The notes: a model not told the origin generated them from the letters alone. Shown: positions 46,610 through 55,532, counted from the stretch's first letter. The stretch is 64,000 bases of DNA from Streptomyces zhihengii (GCF_016919245.1 NZ_JAFEJA010000001.1:3196001-3260000); one strand, 5' to 3'. Numbers and translations: made by a program.

Positions 46610-48091
46610 TCAGTCACGCCACTTCGGGACCAGCAGGTCAGGGTTGAAGGGGCGTCGGCCTCCACCGCCTACCGGCAGGACGACAACCGCATGCAGCGCC
46701 TCCCTGATCAGAGCGCGCTTCTGCGCCAGGTCGAGCCTGCCGGAGTTCCAGCGCCCCCGGACGTCTCCGGTTACCTCGGCTGCGCGCTGTTGGTTGAGGA
46801 CGTGGCGAGTACGGTCCTCACGAAGTTGCTTGACCCGGGATTCCATTCTCTGGTTCTCAGGGAAGAACAACTCGTCCGAGATCTGGTCCTTCTGCCAAGC
46901 CTGCAGCAGCTTGCGTTGCTTCCGCGTCAATCGGTCCAGCTCGCCCTCCCCTGCCCATCTCGTTTCCACCTGCACCGCGCCGACTCGTTCCTCCAGCTTT
47001 GACAAAACTGCTTCGGTAATGAATTCGTCGATCTTGGCGCCATTGCGGCCCGTTCCACCGCAACCGCCCATTTCTCTGCTGGGACACTGGTACAGGTAGC
47101 CGCCGGAGAGGTCCGGTCGCACGGCCGCACGAAGGGGCGAGTTGCAGATCCGGCCGTCCCCTCCAGGCTTTCCGCATCGAAGGATTCCGGTCAGCAGATA
47201 CGACGGGGTGCGGTAGTCCGCGACCGTTCCGTCAGCTTTCACCCGGGGGCCGACGCGGGCCGAGAAGATGGCGTCGATGGCCATCCACTCCTTCGAGGTG
47301 ATAATCGGCTCCCAGCGACCCACAACCGGCACGCCGTTGGCGTCACGGACCAGCTCTCCGTTGTGCTTCCGCCAGCCACACAACCGCGGGTTCCACATCG
47401 CGAGTTTGAGGGATCGACTCGCCCACGCCTTGCCGTTGATCGTACGGACGTCGGCATCCCGCCACTCTCGAAGGATCGAGTGCATGGACCTGCCCGCGAT
47501 CACCTCACGGGCACCCTTCGCCAGCCACGCCGCTTCCTCAGGCTCCAGCGTGAGCTTGTCGACCTGCCAACCGAACGGGCGCTTTCCGCCTACGGGGATG
47601 CCCATTTCTGCGCGAGCACGGTGCGAGCGGCGCGCACGCCGCTGCATCTTGCGCACCTCCATCTTGGAGATGACGACGCCGAAGAGCCCCATGGACTCCA
47701 CATCCTCGCTGTAGAGGTTCTTCGACCCCTTGGCGTCGGCGTAGAGGCGGCCCTCCTCGTAGGTGAGCGCGTCCACGAACCGCTCGTAGTCCCCGGCTCT
47801 GCGCGCGAGCCGGTCGTCCGCAACGACGATGACGCCTCGAACCGGCTGTCCGTCAGGCAGGTGACCTGCCTTGAGCGACTTCACCATGGTCTCGAAGTCC
47901 GGGCGAAGCACACCCGCCTTCGCCGCCGACAGGTCATTGTCGGTGTAGCGGTGAACGATGGTCCAGCCCAGGCGGACCGCCGTCTCCGCATTCACTTTGT
48001 GCTGGTCCTCGACGCCGTGGCCGTCCCTGGCCGTGTCGACGGAGATACGCGCGTAGGAGACGACAGGGATCACCGATACCGCTTCACCCAT
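46610..48091 (-). CDS. Large serine recombinase / site-specific integrase
   Basis: 493 residues from ATG 48091 (AAGGGG 8 bases upstream; ATG 48106 also possible). N-terminal resolvase domain with the nucleophile serine in SYARISVD and [19 protein letters not shown], then the recombinase domain ([29 protein letters not shown]), a zinc-ribbon (C in LRCGKP, RICNSP, YQCPS, GGCGG) and a coiled-coil arm rich in basic residues ([16 protein letters not shown]). This is the actinophage/ICE integrase type that needs a directionality factor for excision. It appears intact. Its start points at the right-hand junction only 58 bases away. Confidence 0.95.
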   Translation of the reverse strand: MGEAVSVIPVVSYARISVDTARDGHGVEDQHKVNAETAVRLGWTIVHRYTDNDLSAAKAGVLRPDFETMVKSLKAGHLPDGQPVRGVIVVADDRLARRAGDYERFVDALTYEEGRLYADAKGSKNLYSEDVESMGLFGVVISKMEVRKMQRRARRSHRARAEMGIPVGGKRPFGWQVDKLTLEPEEAAWLAKGAREVIAGRSMHSILREWRDADVRTINGKAWASRSLKLAMWNPRLCGWRKHNGELVRDANGVPVVGRWEPIITSKEWMAIDAIFSARVGPRVKADGTVADYRTPSYLLTGILRCGKPGGDGRICNSPLRAAVRPDLSGGYLYQCPSREMGGCGGTGRNGAKIDEFITEAVLSKLEERVGAVQVETRWAGEGELDRLTRKQRKLLQAWQKDQISDELFFPENQRMESRVKQLREDRTRHVLNQQRAAEVTGDVRGRWNSGRLDLAQKRALIREALHAVVVLPVGGGGRRPFNPDLLVPKWRD

Positions 48092-48149
48092 TTCCCACCC
48101 CTTCACTAAGAGTAGCTAAACCTACGCGAAGAGGAGTCGCGCTGCAGTG

Positions 48150-48237
48150 GTACCTCGACAAGAATCCGGCCGGCTACTGCGGCATCGGCGGCACGGGCGT
48201 GAGCTGCCCGATCGGCGTCGCGAAGGCCGGCGACTGA
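48150..48237 (+). pseudogene. Displaced original 3' end of msrA
   Basis: The frame reads [20 protein letters not shown], then PIGVAKAGD and TGA at 48235-48237. It is the ancestral MsrA C-terminus, cut off from its gene by the element. About 55 bases (48172-48226) are nearly identical to the functional copy at 46344-46400, forming a direct repeat. It has no start or ribosome site of its own. Confidence 0.9.
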
Positions 48238-48272
48238 GGCGTGCTCCGCACGCCTCAGCTTTGAGGCACCGC

Positions 48273-48317
48273 CCGGGGGCCCGGGGGAACCGTCGTCCGG
48301 TTCCCCCGGGCCCCCGG
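48273..48317. terminator. 19-bp stem hairpin after the ancestral msrA end
   Basis: A perfect 19-base stem (48273-48291 with 48299-48317) with a 7-base loop GTCGTCC. It is probably the original msrA terminator and now separates the element from the minus-strand gene at 48341. A second small hairpin (GAGGCGTGC-tcc-GCACGCCTC) lies at 48236-48256. Confidence 0.8.
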
Positions 48318-48340
48318 CTCGCGCGGGTGCCGTCAGGAGG

Positions 48341-48790
48341 TCAGACCGCCCACTTGTCGCAGGTGCCGGCGCTCACCCAGCGGTGCGAGCTGATCGCGTT
48401 GCTGACCAGGACGCCGCTGGTGAAGTAGTCGTTGGTGAGGTCGGAGGCGTAGCCCTCGTTGCGGGACAGGCAGATGTGGCCGCCGGTCCACGTGGCTGTG
48501 CCGTTGAAGAACTGGACCTCCTGGTTGTTGCCCTTGTTCAGGATGGACGTCGCCTTGTTGGCGTCGCCGCCCTGGAAGCTGCCGCCGCTGTCACCCCAGT
48601 TGGCGTCGTTGCCCGCGGCCCGGCCCAGGAGGCCCTCGCAGTAGGTGTAGTCGTAGGCGTACATGTAGCCGGAGAGCGCACCCGAGTAGTTGTCGGCGCA
48701 GGACGCGGCGGCCTGCGCGGAGGAGACGGGGACGGCGACTCCGAGAGCGGCCATGGCCAGGACGGTCAGTGCGGCGGGCATCTTCTTCAT
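48341..48790 (-). CDS. Small secreted protein, possibly beta-gamma-crystallin/I36 inhibitor-like
   Basis: 149 residues with a clear signal peptide (AALTVLAMAALGVAVPVSS, cut after AQA about residue 27). The mature part has four cysteines (SCADNY, YCEGLL, HICLS, TCDKWA) and many Gly, Asn and aromatic residues (NNQEVQFFNGTATWTGGHICL), reminiscent of Streptomyces metalloproteinase-inhibitor I36/SMPI-like small proteins. The family match is by general appearance only. GAGGAG precedes the ATG. Monocistronic. Confidence 0.75.
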   Translation of the reverse strand: MKKMPAALTVLAMAALGVAVPVSSAQAAASCADNYSGALSGYMYAYDYTYCEGLLGRAAGNDANWGDSGGSFQGGDANKATSILNKGNNQEVQFFNGTATWTGGHICLSRNEGYASDLTNDYFTSGVLVSNAISSHRWVSAGTCDKWAV

Positions 48791-48872
48791 GACAGGACTC
48801 CTCGATCATCGGTCGGGTGGGACGGTCCGCGGACAGGAACCACGGAAATCTGTGGTGGAGCGTGCGGCGGGT

Positions 48873-49790
48873 TCAGAGGTCCCGGGCCCGGGAGAGGGCG
48901 GCCAGGCGCATCGTCCGGTAGGCGGTGAACTCCCCGGCGTGATCGGCGAGCGCCTTCGCCCGGTACTCCCTCTCCAGCGAGCGCGCCGTCGTCCCCAGGG
49001 ATGTCTCCCGGGCGCATTCCGCCTCGGTGACGGCGAGCTCGACCTCCGCCCGCTGTGCTTCGTCCTCGCTCATCCCCTGGACGAGGCCGTCTCTCTTCTC
49101 ACGGATCTCGTCCGGGCTGCGGAACGGCTTCCCCGCCTTCGCCATGCACCGCGCCCAGGCGTCGGACGCCGAGGTCAGGCGCTCGTCCCGGAGGATGAGC
49201 GGGACGTACAGCGGCGTCAGCGACGTCACGGTCTTCGCGGCACGGAACCAGGCCGCGTGGTCGCCGTACAGGTGCTCCCGCGCCTCGGCGTGACATCCCT
49301 CGCGCGGGGTGCGGACCGCGCCGCCGGAGGGCAGTTCGGCGGTGACGACGTCGTCCAAGTCCCCGTCGAGGGCCAGCGAGTAGCGGATGCGCTCCCGTTC
49401 GGGCAGGGCGTTGGCGTAGGTGATGTTGGGGTGGGTGCGGCGCGTCTGCTCGGCCGCGCGGTCGAACGCGCGGCCGTACCCGTGGCGGCGGGCCCAGTCG
49501 ACGTCGTCGACGACGTACCGGCCCGTCTTGCGTTCCTCGACGCCCGCCACCGGGCCGGGCCAGTAGCGGAAGCCCTCGCGTTCCATGCACCGCAGGACGA
49601 GGCGGTCCTCCGCGCGGTCGATCTCGACCTCCTCCGCCGGGGTCAGGTCCCTGAGCCGGGTGTCCGGCGGGGCGGCTTCCCCCTGCGAGGGGCGCGCTGC
49701 GTCCGCCCGCTCCCCCTGACCGCCTCCGCAGCCCGCGGTGAGGCACAGGAGCACGACGAGCGGGACGAGAGCGGATGTCCTCCTGCGCAT
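48873..49790 (-). CDS. Lipoprotein of unknown function
   Basis: 305 residues from ATG 49790 after GGAAGGAG. Lipobox CLTAGC near residues 16-21. The mature part is charged and helical, with a repeated Cys motif (RCMEREGFRYWPGP and RCMAKAGKPFRSPDE) and PNITYANALPERERIRYSLAL. This pattern is seen in Streptomyces lipoproteins of unknown role. No enzymatic signature. Confidence 0.75.
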   Translation of the reverse strand: MRRRTSALVPLVVLLCLTAGCGGGQGERADAARPSQGEAAPPDTRLRDLTPAEEVEIDRAEDRLVLRCMEREGFRYWPGPVAGVEERKTGRYVVDDVDWARRHGYGRAFDRAAEQTRRTHPNITYANALPERERIRYSLALDGDLDDVVTAELPSGGAVRTPREGCHAEAREHLYGDHAAWFRAAKTVTSLTPLYVPLILRDERLTSASDAWARCMAKAGKPFRSPDEIREKRDGLVQGMSEDEAQRAEVELAVTEAECARETSLGTTARSLEREYRAKALADHAGEFTAYRTMRLAALSRARDL

Positions 49791-50231
49791 CCGGCACGCT
49801 CCTTCCCTCTCCGGGGAGCCCACGGCTCCGCATATGACGGGTGTGGAGAAGCCACCGGGATCCCAGGCCGGCGGCGGCTTCACCGAGGAGATTAGGGACG
49901 GCCGCCGGAGCCGGCTGTGTCGTGCGTGCGCCGTCCTTGGCCGCTCGTGCAGGCCGGGCGGGGCCGGGCGGGGGCCGTCCTCGGCCCGTCGTGCGCGGCC
50001 GCGAGGGGCCGGTCCGCGCGGCCGGCAGGAGCCGTGCGTGCGCCGTCCTCGGCCCGTCATGTCCCGCCGGGCCGGGGCCGTGTCCCGGCGGTGGGCCAGC
50101 CCGGAGGCGCCGCCCGGCCGCCCCCGGGCCTCCCCCGGACGGCATGCCTATATCAAGTTCTACGCGCGTAGGATACGGTGGCCCCGCGTTCTCCTGTGAC
50201 TTCAAGTGGCCTATGGGACAAGGGAGTTGAC
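49791..50231. other. 441-base divergent intergenic region
   Basis: No gene seen. Three imperfect repeats of a CGTGCGCCGTCCTCGGCC-like unit occur near 49929, 49974 and 50036, each followed by a GTCGTG/GCTCGTG/GTCATG word. A TAGGAT (50171-50176) about 55 bases before the M23 gene could be its -10 box. Confidence 0.4.
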
Positions 50232-51101
50232 ATGTGTGAACACCATGCGGAAGACAGCGGCCGGGCACGCGCGGGGCGAGGCCTGGTCAGCCGGCGGGCG
50301 CTGCTCCGGGGATCGGCCGCCGCGCTCGGGGTGGCCGCCGGCAGCGGACTGCTCGCGGCGGCCCCCGCGCACGCGCTGAACCTCTACAACCCCTTCAGCG
50401 GCTACCCGCTCACCAGCGGCTGGCAGGACCACATCAACCGCGGCTCGCTCGGCGGGATCGACTACGCGATGGGCGTCGGCACGGCGCTGCCGGCCGCGGA
50501 CGCCGGGACCGTCACCAACATCGCGGACAACGGGACCGGCGGCCACACGGTGACCATCACCCACGGCGACGGCTACCGGACCCAGTACATGCACCTGTCG
50601 CGGTTCGCGGTGGCCAACGGCACCTGGGTGCCGAGGGGAGGCATCGTCGGCTGGTCCGGCGGCGCGGCGGGCGCCCCCGGCTCGGGCAACTCCACCGGCC
50701 CTCATCTGCACTGGCACCTCATCACCCCGGGCGGCGTCCGGGTCAACCCGCTCGACCACCTGGGCGGCGGGGGCGGCGGACTGCCCAAGACGTCGACGGA
50801 GCAGGACGGCGTCCCCGGGCCCGTCATGTGGCGGCGGGCGCAGAACTGGCTGCGCATCGAGTCCGGTTACACCGGCCCGATCGACGGCGTACCCGGCCCG
50901 AACACCTACGCCGCCCTCCAGCGGAACATGCGGAACTGGGGCTACACCGGCCCCGTCGACGGCGCCCCCGGCCCCAACACCTGGGCGGCCGTCCAGCGGC
51001 TCGCCGCCGCCCACGGCTACACGGGCCCGATCGACGGGGCGATGGGCCCGGGCTCCTGGCGCGGCTTCGCCCGCTTCCTCAACCAGGACCGCTGGGACTA
51101 G
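50232..51101 (+). CDS. TAT-exported M23-like peptidase with C-terminal peptidoglycan-binding-like repeats; first zinc His absent
   Basis: 289 residues. Twin-arginine signal (VSRRALLRGSAAALGVAAG, cut after AHA). The LytM/M23 domain (about 60-180) has SLGGIDYAMGVGTALPAADAG and GPHLHWHLI. The HxH pair is intact, but the first zinc ligand of HxGxD is Leu here (L-G-G-I-D), so hydrolysis may be lost or altered. The C-terminal ~95 residues contain three GYTGPxDGxxGPxTW-type units like peptidoglycan-binding repeats. A GGGAG lies upstream of the ATG. It should bind cell wall outside the membrane. Confidence 0.82.
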   Translation: MCEHHAEDSGRARAGRGLVSRRALLRGSAAALGVAAGSGLLAAAPAHALNLYNPFSGYPLTSGWQDHINRGSLGGIDYAMGVGTALPAADAGTVTNIADNGTGGHTVTITHGDGYRTQYMHLSRFAVANGTWVPRGGIVGWSGGAAGAPGSGNSTGPHLHWHLITPGGVRVNPLDHLGGGGGGLPKTSTEQDGVPGPVMWRRAQNWLRIESGYTGPIDGVPGPNTYAALQRNMRNWGYTGPVDGAPGPNTWAAVQRLAAAHGYTGPIDGAMGPGSWRGFARFLNQDRWD

Positions 51102-51253
51102 ACCGCTCCCGGCCCGAGAGGACGGCGGGCCGCCCCCGGGCCGTCGCGGCACGCAAAACCGGGTGAACCCGGACCGCACCGCCCGGTAGCGTCCGGCGGG
51201 CGGGCCGCCCTCCCGGCGGCGCCTCCGCCCACGTCCACCCCACGGAGACCACC

Positions 51254-51607
51254 ATGACCGGCCGACCCGCGACGACGACCCTGTGGCGGCCCACCGGGCC
51301 CGAGGAGCTGGCGCTGGTACGGGAGTCGGGGTGGCGGGCGTGGCCGCCCCGGCTGCCGGAGCAGCCCATCTTCTACCCGGTGCTGAACGAGGACTACGCG
51401 ATCCGGATCGCCCGGGACTGGAACGTGAAGCACAGCGGGGCGGGCTTCGTGACCCGCTTCGAGGTCGACTCGGAGTTCCTGACGCGGTACCCGGTCCAGC
51501 AGGCGGGCGGCCGGACGATCCTGGAGCTGTGGGTGCCGGCCGAGGACCTCGCCGAGTTCAACGCCCACCTCGTGGGCCCGATCCGGGTGGTCCACGAGTT
51601 CCGCTGA
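51254..51607 (+). CDS. Small conserved protein (often labelled ADP-ribosylation/crystallin J1)
   Basis: 117 residues, soluble, no signal: LWRPTGPEELALVRESGWRA, IFYPVLNEDYAIRIARDWNV, RTILELWVPAEDLAEFNAHL. This short family is common in bacteria and carries a misleading crystallin J1 label; no ADP-ribosylglycohydrolase motifs are present. Function unknown. Convergent with the gene at 51626. Confidence 0.8.
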   Translation: MTGRPATTTLWRPTGPEELALVRESGWRAWPPRLPEQPIFYPVLNEDYAIRIARDWNVKHSGAGFVTRFEVDSEFLTRYPVQQAGGRTILELWVPAEDLAEFNAHLVGPIRVVHEFR

Positions 51608-51625
51608 GGGACGCGGCGGCCCCGG

Positions 51626-52105
51626 TCACCCGCCGCCCTCGTACAGCCGCCTGAGCCACCAGCGGCGCGGATCCGCTCTCCAGCGGCTGCTCCAGGACAG
51701 CGGGTCGGGGAAGGTCCGGCGGCGGAACCGGGCGTCGAGGCGGTCGAGCAGCCGTCGCAGCTCGCCGGCGGCGGCGGGCGGCAGGACGGCCACGACCTCC
51801 TCCAGGGTGTCCCGGCACTCGGCGATGTCGTCGTAGCGGCAGCCGGGGCAGGCGGGGCACGAGGAGGGTTCCAGCGCTGCCCGGCCGCCGGGTGCCCGGA
51901 CGAAGGCGCGGTAGCGGGCGAGCATCCGGGCGGTGACTCCGGGCGCGATGTCCACGTGGCGGGACGTGTGTTCGGCGAAGTGGATCGCGGCGGTCGTCCC
52001 GGCCGACAGCCGGTCGTCGACGGGGCCGAGATCGCGGGCCCAGGCCGGTGCGGGCCGATGGGCGGGGAGTGCGGCGCGCAGGGCGCCCGGCCGTCTACGC
52101 GGCAT
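51626..52105 (-). CDS. Hypothetical protein with a cysteine cluster
   Basis: 159 residues. A mostly helical protein with SSCPACPGCRYDDIAEC near the middle, four cysteines within 17 residues that could hold zinc or an iron-sulfur cluster. Arg- and Trp-rich C-terminus (DPRRWWLRRLYEGGG). No family recognised. Start at ATG 52105 is by frame length only. Confidence 0.6.
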   Translation of the reverse strand: MPRRRPGALRAALPAHRPAPAWARDLGPVDDRLSAGTTAAIHFAEHTSRHVDIAPGVTARMLARYRAFVRAPGGRAALEPSSCPACPGCRYDDIAECRDTLEEVVAVLPPAAAGELRRLLDRLDARFRRRTFPDPLSWSSRWRADPRRWWLRRLYEGGG

Positions 52106-52170
52106 GTGCCTTTCGGCAGGTGGTCGTCATGCCGTCATCCTGCCACGGCCGCCGCGACCGTCCGGGGCGT

Positions 52171-52263
52171 TCAGACGCGGGCGGCGTCGAGGGACGGGAA
52201 GCCGATGACCACGGCCGCCTCCGGCCGGTCGCCCTCCAGAACCTCGTGGGCGGCGTGATGCGG
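52171..52263 (-). pseudogene. Remnant of a DUF1330-like gene (C-terminal ~30 residues)
   Basis: Read on the minus strand, EVLEGDRPEAAVVIGFPSLD followed by AARV and a stop resembles the C-terminal strand of DUF1330 proteins (VVIEFPSxEAA). The frame is closed by a TAG at 52264-52266 just upstream, and no start codon is available. It is most likely the decayed end of a lost gene. Confidence 0.45.
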
Positions 52264-52340
52264 CTACGGGTACGGGTCAGGTCGCGCGCCCCGGGGCGGC
52301 TTCGCCTGTCGGCCCCCCGAAGGGTCAGGGCCCCGGGAGG

Positions 52341-53351
52341 TCAGGGGCCGGCGGGGCCGGGCGGCACGGTGGCCTGGAAGTAGCCGACGAGGCGTTCGCG
52401 GCGGTAGCCGAGGCGGTCGTTGACGGCCAGCATGGGGCCGTTCTCGTCGGCGACGGTGGTGGCGATCTGGCGGAGTCCGGGGCGTTCGGCGGCGAGGACG
52501 CCCATCAGATGGCGCTTGACCGCCCGCCCGAGGCCGCGTCCGCGGTGGGCGGGGACGACGACGGTGTCGTACTGGAGCGCACGGGTGTCCGCCGGGTCGC
52601 GGAGCACGACCTCGGTGTAGGCGGCCACGGAGTCCGTGGCGGTGTGCAGGATGGCGGCGGTGTGGATCGCGCCGCCGCGTTCCTCGACGACGCGCGCGGC
52701 GGCCCGCACGCGTGCCGCGTCCCAGGCGGGCGCGGCCTGTTCGAGCTCGCCGACGGGGGCGTCGGCCATGTCGTCGTGCGCCCGGGCGAAGACGTCGGCG
52801 AGCGGGTCGGGCACGACGCCGGACCAGTGGGCGTACGCGTACCCCGCGGGCAGCGCGGACCGCTCCGGGTGGTCGTCGAGGGCGGTGGCGAGGTCCTGGA
52901 CGTACCAGGCGAGGGGCAGGGCGTTCACGAAGCCGCGGGCGCGGGCGAACTCCTCGCCGGGGCCGCCGTTCTCGACGAGGACGGACACCGACCGGCGTCC
53001 GTCCGCCACGAGTTCGGCGCGGACGGCCCCCCACAGCAGGGATCCGGCGCCGTGCTTCCTGGCGCGCGGGTGGACGGCGAAGGCGTCGACGAAGGCCGTG
53101 TGGCGGTTGTCCGCCTCGCCGAAGAGGACGAGCGTGGCCACGCCGTCGTAGCCGGCGCCTTCGGCGGCGGGGACGGCGAAGTGGACGGTCCGGGTGCGGG
53201 CGGAGGGCTTGCGCAGGCGGCCGGCGCTGTCGGTGCGGGAGGGCGGCGGCACGCTGTCCGCGAGGTCGTGGAGATGGGCGGCGCGCAGGACCGCGTGCCA
53301 GTGGTCGACGTCTGCGTCGGTGGGGTCGGCGGGCAGGCGGGTGACGGTCAT
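52341..53351 (-). CDS. Tandem GNAT-family N-acetyltransferase
   Basis: 336 residues with two GNAT folds. The first half has AFVDAFAVHPRARKHGAGSLL; the second has DTVVVPAHRGRGLGRAVKRHL and AVNDRLGYRRERLVGYFQ, the acetyl-CoA-binding R/Q-x-x-G-x-G/A loop being best kept in the second (HRGRGLG). This double arrangement resembles mycothiol synthase MshD in plan but lacks a firm match. Substrate unknown. Confidence 0.82.
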   Translation of the reverse strand: MTVTRLPADPTDADVDHWHAVLRAAHLHDLADSVPPPSRTDSAGRLRKPSARTRTVHFAVPAAEGAGYDGVATLVLFGEADNRHTAFVDAFAVHPRARKHGAGSLLWGAVRAELVADGRRSVSVLVENGGPGEEFARARGFVNALPLAWYVQDLATALDDHPERSALPAGYAYAHWSGVVPDPLADVFARAHDDMADAPVGELEQAAPAWDAARVRAAARVVEERGGAIHTAAILHTATDSVAAYTEVVLRDPADTRALQYDTVVVPAHRGRGLGRAVKRHLMGVLAAERPGLRQIATTVADENGPMLAVNDRLGYRRERLVGYFQATVPPGPAGP

Positions 53352-53467
53352 GCGGTGGACGGTACGTCGGGCGTCCGGGCGGCGCAGGTCAATTTCGGGG
53401 CGCGCGGCCGGACTCGGACACCTGCCCCGGACACCCGCACGGGGCACGGGCACACGCGCCGGCACGG

Positions 53468-53506
53468 CGAAGGCGGCGGCCCCGGTGCACGGGACCGCCG
53501 CCTTCG
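53468..53506. terminator. Hairpin downstream of the L,D-transpeptidase gene
   Basis: CGAAGGCGGCGG (53468-53479) pairs with CCGCCGCCTTCG (53495-53506); CCC/GGG within the loop extends the stem. It lies 18 bases beyond the minus-strand stop at 53524. Confidence 0.8.
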
Positions 53507-53523
53507 CGGTAGGACGGGCGGGA

Positions 53524-54774
53524 TCAGACGGCGGAGCCGGCCTTCCACTGCGACCAGGCCATGTTCCAGCCGTTCAGGCCGTTGTCGGGCTGGATCACCT
53601 TGTCCTTGGAGTTCTTGACGACGACCACGTCACCGATGAGCGAGTTGTCGTAGAACCAGGCGGCGGCCTGGTTCGGGTCGCCGGCGCCCTTGACGTCGTT
53701 CAGACCGACGCAGCCGTGGCTGGTGTTGGCGTTGCCGAAGACGGAGTCGGCACCCCAGTAGTTGCCGTGGATGAAGGTGCCGGAGGTGGACAGCCGCATG
53801 GCGTGCGGGACGTCCTTGATGTCGTACTCGCCCTTGCCGTCGTCGTCGGTGAAGCCGACGGTGGCGCCGTTCATCCGGGTCTCCTTGAACTTCTCGGAGA
53901 TCACCATCTGACCGTTGTAGGTCGGGTTGTCGGGCGAGCCGGCGGAGATCGGGATGGACTTGATCGTCTTGCCGTCCTGGGTGACCGTCATCGTCTTGGT
54001 GGCGACGTCGACGGTGGAGACCTGGTTGCGGCCGATCTTGAAGGTGACGGTCTTCTGCTGGACGCCGAACACGCCGTCCGCGCCCTCGACGCCGTCCAGG
54101 GCGAGCTTCAGGGTGACCGTGGAGTTCTCGGTCCAGTACTGGTCGGGACGGAAGTCGAGGCGCTGGTTGTTGAACCAGTGGCCGACGACCTCCTGCCCGG
54201 CGCTGGAGGTGACGGTGATGCCCGACTGGACGGCCTTCTTGTCGGTGATCGCCTTGTTGAAGTTGAGGGAGACCGGCATGCCGACGCCGACGGTCGACCC
54301 GTCCTCGGGCGTGAAGTTGCCGATGAAGCTGTTGTCCGGCGACACGGTGGTGAAGGAGGAGTTCTCGTGGGCCTCCAGGCCCGCGGAGTCCTTCGCCGTG
54401 GCGGCGATCTTGTAGGTGGTGGAGCGCTTCAGCGGGGCGGACGGCTTCCAGCTCTTGCCGTCGCCGGCGAGGGTGCCCTCGACCGGGGCGCCGTCGGCCG
54501 TGGTCATGGTGACCTCGGTCAGGGTGCCGTCGGAGACGGTGACCTTGGCGGCGTTGTTGATGCTGGCGTTGTCGGAGCCGTTCTTCGGCGAGATCGCTAT
54601 TCGGGCCTTGGAGACCTCCTTGGCGGCCGCCTCGTCCACCTGGGCCTGTGACGCCTTCGAGCTGTCGGCGGAGCCGGCTTCCTTGTCGCCGCCGCTGCAG
54701 GCGGAAAGGACCATTACGCCGCCGAGGACCGCGGACGCGACCACGAGGCCCTTGCGCCGCTTGCTGTCCGTCAT
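53524..54774 (-). CDS. Lipoprotein L,D-transpeptidase (LdtMt2-like)
   Basis: 416 residues. Lipobox VLSAC near residue 26, two Ig-like beta domains (about 55-240), then a YkuD catalytic domain with FIHGNYW and SHGCVGLNDVKGAGD; the Cys of SHGCV is the nucleophile making 3-3 peptidoglycan cross-links. A short tail with Trp follows (NGWNMAWSQWKAG), as in mycobacterial LdtMt2. ATG 54774 is preferred for its GGAG spacing; ATG 54789 would add five residues. It acts on the outer face of the membrane. Confidence 0.93.
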   Translation of the reverse strand: MTDSKRRKGLVVASAVLGGVMVLSACSGGDKEAGSADSSKASQAQVDEAAAKEVSKARIAISPKNGSDNASINNAAKVTVSDGTLTEVTMTTADGAPVEGTLAGDGKSWKPSAPLKRSTTYKIAATAKDSAGLEAHENSSFTTVSPDNSFIGNFTPEDGSTVGVGMPVSLNFNKAITDKKAVQSGITVTSSAGQEVVGHWFNNQRLDFRPDQYWTENSTVTLKLALDGVEGADGVFGVQQKTVTFKIGRNQVSTVDVATKTMTVTQDGKTIKSIPISAGSPDNPTYNGQMVISEKFKETRMNGATVGFTDDDGKGEYDIKDVPHAMRLSTSGTFIHGNYWGADSVFGNANTSHGCVGLNDVKGAGDPNQAAAWFYDNSLIGDVVVVKNSKDKVIQPDNGLNGWNMAWSQWKAGSAV

Positions 54775-55154
54775 CACACGCTTCTCCATCGTTGCCGATT
54801 CCCCTGACCGTCACTACGGACAATCCCCATAACGGGGCATCCGGTTCCCCATCCGCAAGGGATGTGGGCAAGAACACTGCCGCCGGCGTGACCCCCGACA
54901 CATCCGGCGTCCGCCTCGTCGATCTGATCGACGCGGCTCGTGGGCCGCCGGTTGCAGCGGAGCCCTCACTGTGAGGCACGCGACTGGCCTGCTCCTGGTT
55001 CGCCTGCCCGACGATCCGGATCCGAAGCATGCCGATCGGGCCCCGGGCCGGAGCCCGCCGATCACGGGGATCCGCGGGCGCGCCGCGTGTCCCCCTCCAT
55101 CATCCCCCGCGCCGGACCCGCCCCCGTACCGGGTCCGGCCCCCGGCCGACGCCG
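54775..55154. other. Intergenic region upstream of the L,D-transpeptidase
   Basis: No gene was supported. It contains the transpeptidase promoter region and, at 55111-55139, a hairpin (GCCGGACCCG / CGGGTCCGGC, 9-base loop) that would end the minus-strand gene starting at 55532. Confidence 0.5.
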
Positions 55155-55532
55155 TCAGACCCGGGCCGCGTCGCCGTCCTCGGCCTCGTCGTCCTCCGTC
55201 TCGTCGGCGTCGTCGGCGTCGTCGGCCTCGTCGTCGAGCTCCCACTCCTCGTCGTCCGGGTCGTAGTCGATCTGCTCGCTGCTCCAGGACGCCTGGGCCA
55301 GGTCCACCCCGGGCACCTCGGCGACCAGGTCGAACGGGTCGACCAGGTACGCCAGCGCCTCCGCCTCGTCCTCGCGCACCGCGGCACGGGCGTGCGCGCG
55401 CTCCTCGTCCGGCATGAACTCGTCGGCGGCGATCCGCTCCAGCGCGGCCCCCGTCAGGGCCTCGGGCTCCTCGATCTCCAGCACCAGCTCCACGCGCAGG
55501 CGCACAAACCGTGATGTCTCAGAAGTGCTCAT
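55155..55532 (-). CDS. Acidic hypothetical protein
   Basis: 125 residues, highly acidic with an Asp/Glu-rich C-terminal half (DDEEWELDDEADDADDADE). The N-terminal half (SRFVRLRVELVLEIEEPEAL, ALERIAADEFMPDEERAHARAAV) looks folded. No domain is known. Start MSTSET at 55532 is chosen because the upstream extension is not protein-like. Divergent from the LAxTG gene. Confidence 0.75.
   Translation of the reverse strand: MSTSETSRFVRLRVELVLEIEEPEALTGAALERIAADEFMPDEERAHARAAVREDEAEALAYLVDPFDLVAEVPGVDLAQASWSSEQIDYDPDDEEWELDDEADDADDADETEDDEAEDGDAARV

Larger units (their letters stand above)
46316..48155. mobile_element. 1.83-kb integrated element inserted in msrA, encoding only a large serine recombinase
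   Basis: The element is bounded by the 6-bp core GTACCT at 46316-46321 and 48150-48155. Joining the outer flanks restores an uninterrupted msrA (…CACCAGCAGTACCT + CGACAAGAATCC…). Joining the inner flanks gives an attP-like sequence 58 bases from the recombinase start, the usual int-attP arrangement. Between them are the minus-strand recombinase, ~200 bases of non-coding DNA and a spare msrA 3' end. Base composition is less GC-rich than the neighbours. No excisionase, replication or cargo gene is visible, so it is a deletion remnant or a minimal integrative element. Confidence 0.85.

Noticed and set aside
46316..48155. Intact prophage or integrative conjugative element
   Set aside because: The interval between the junction cores is only 1.83 kb and holds just the recombinase; no structural, transfer or replication genes lie inside it.
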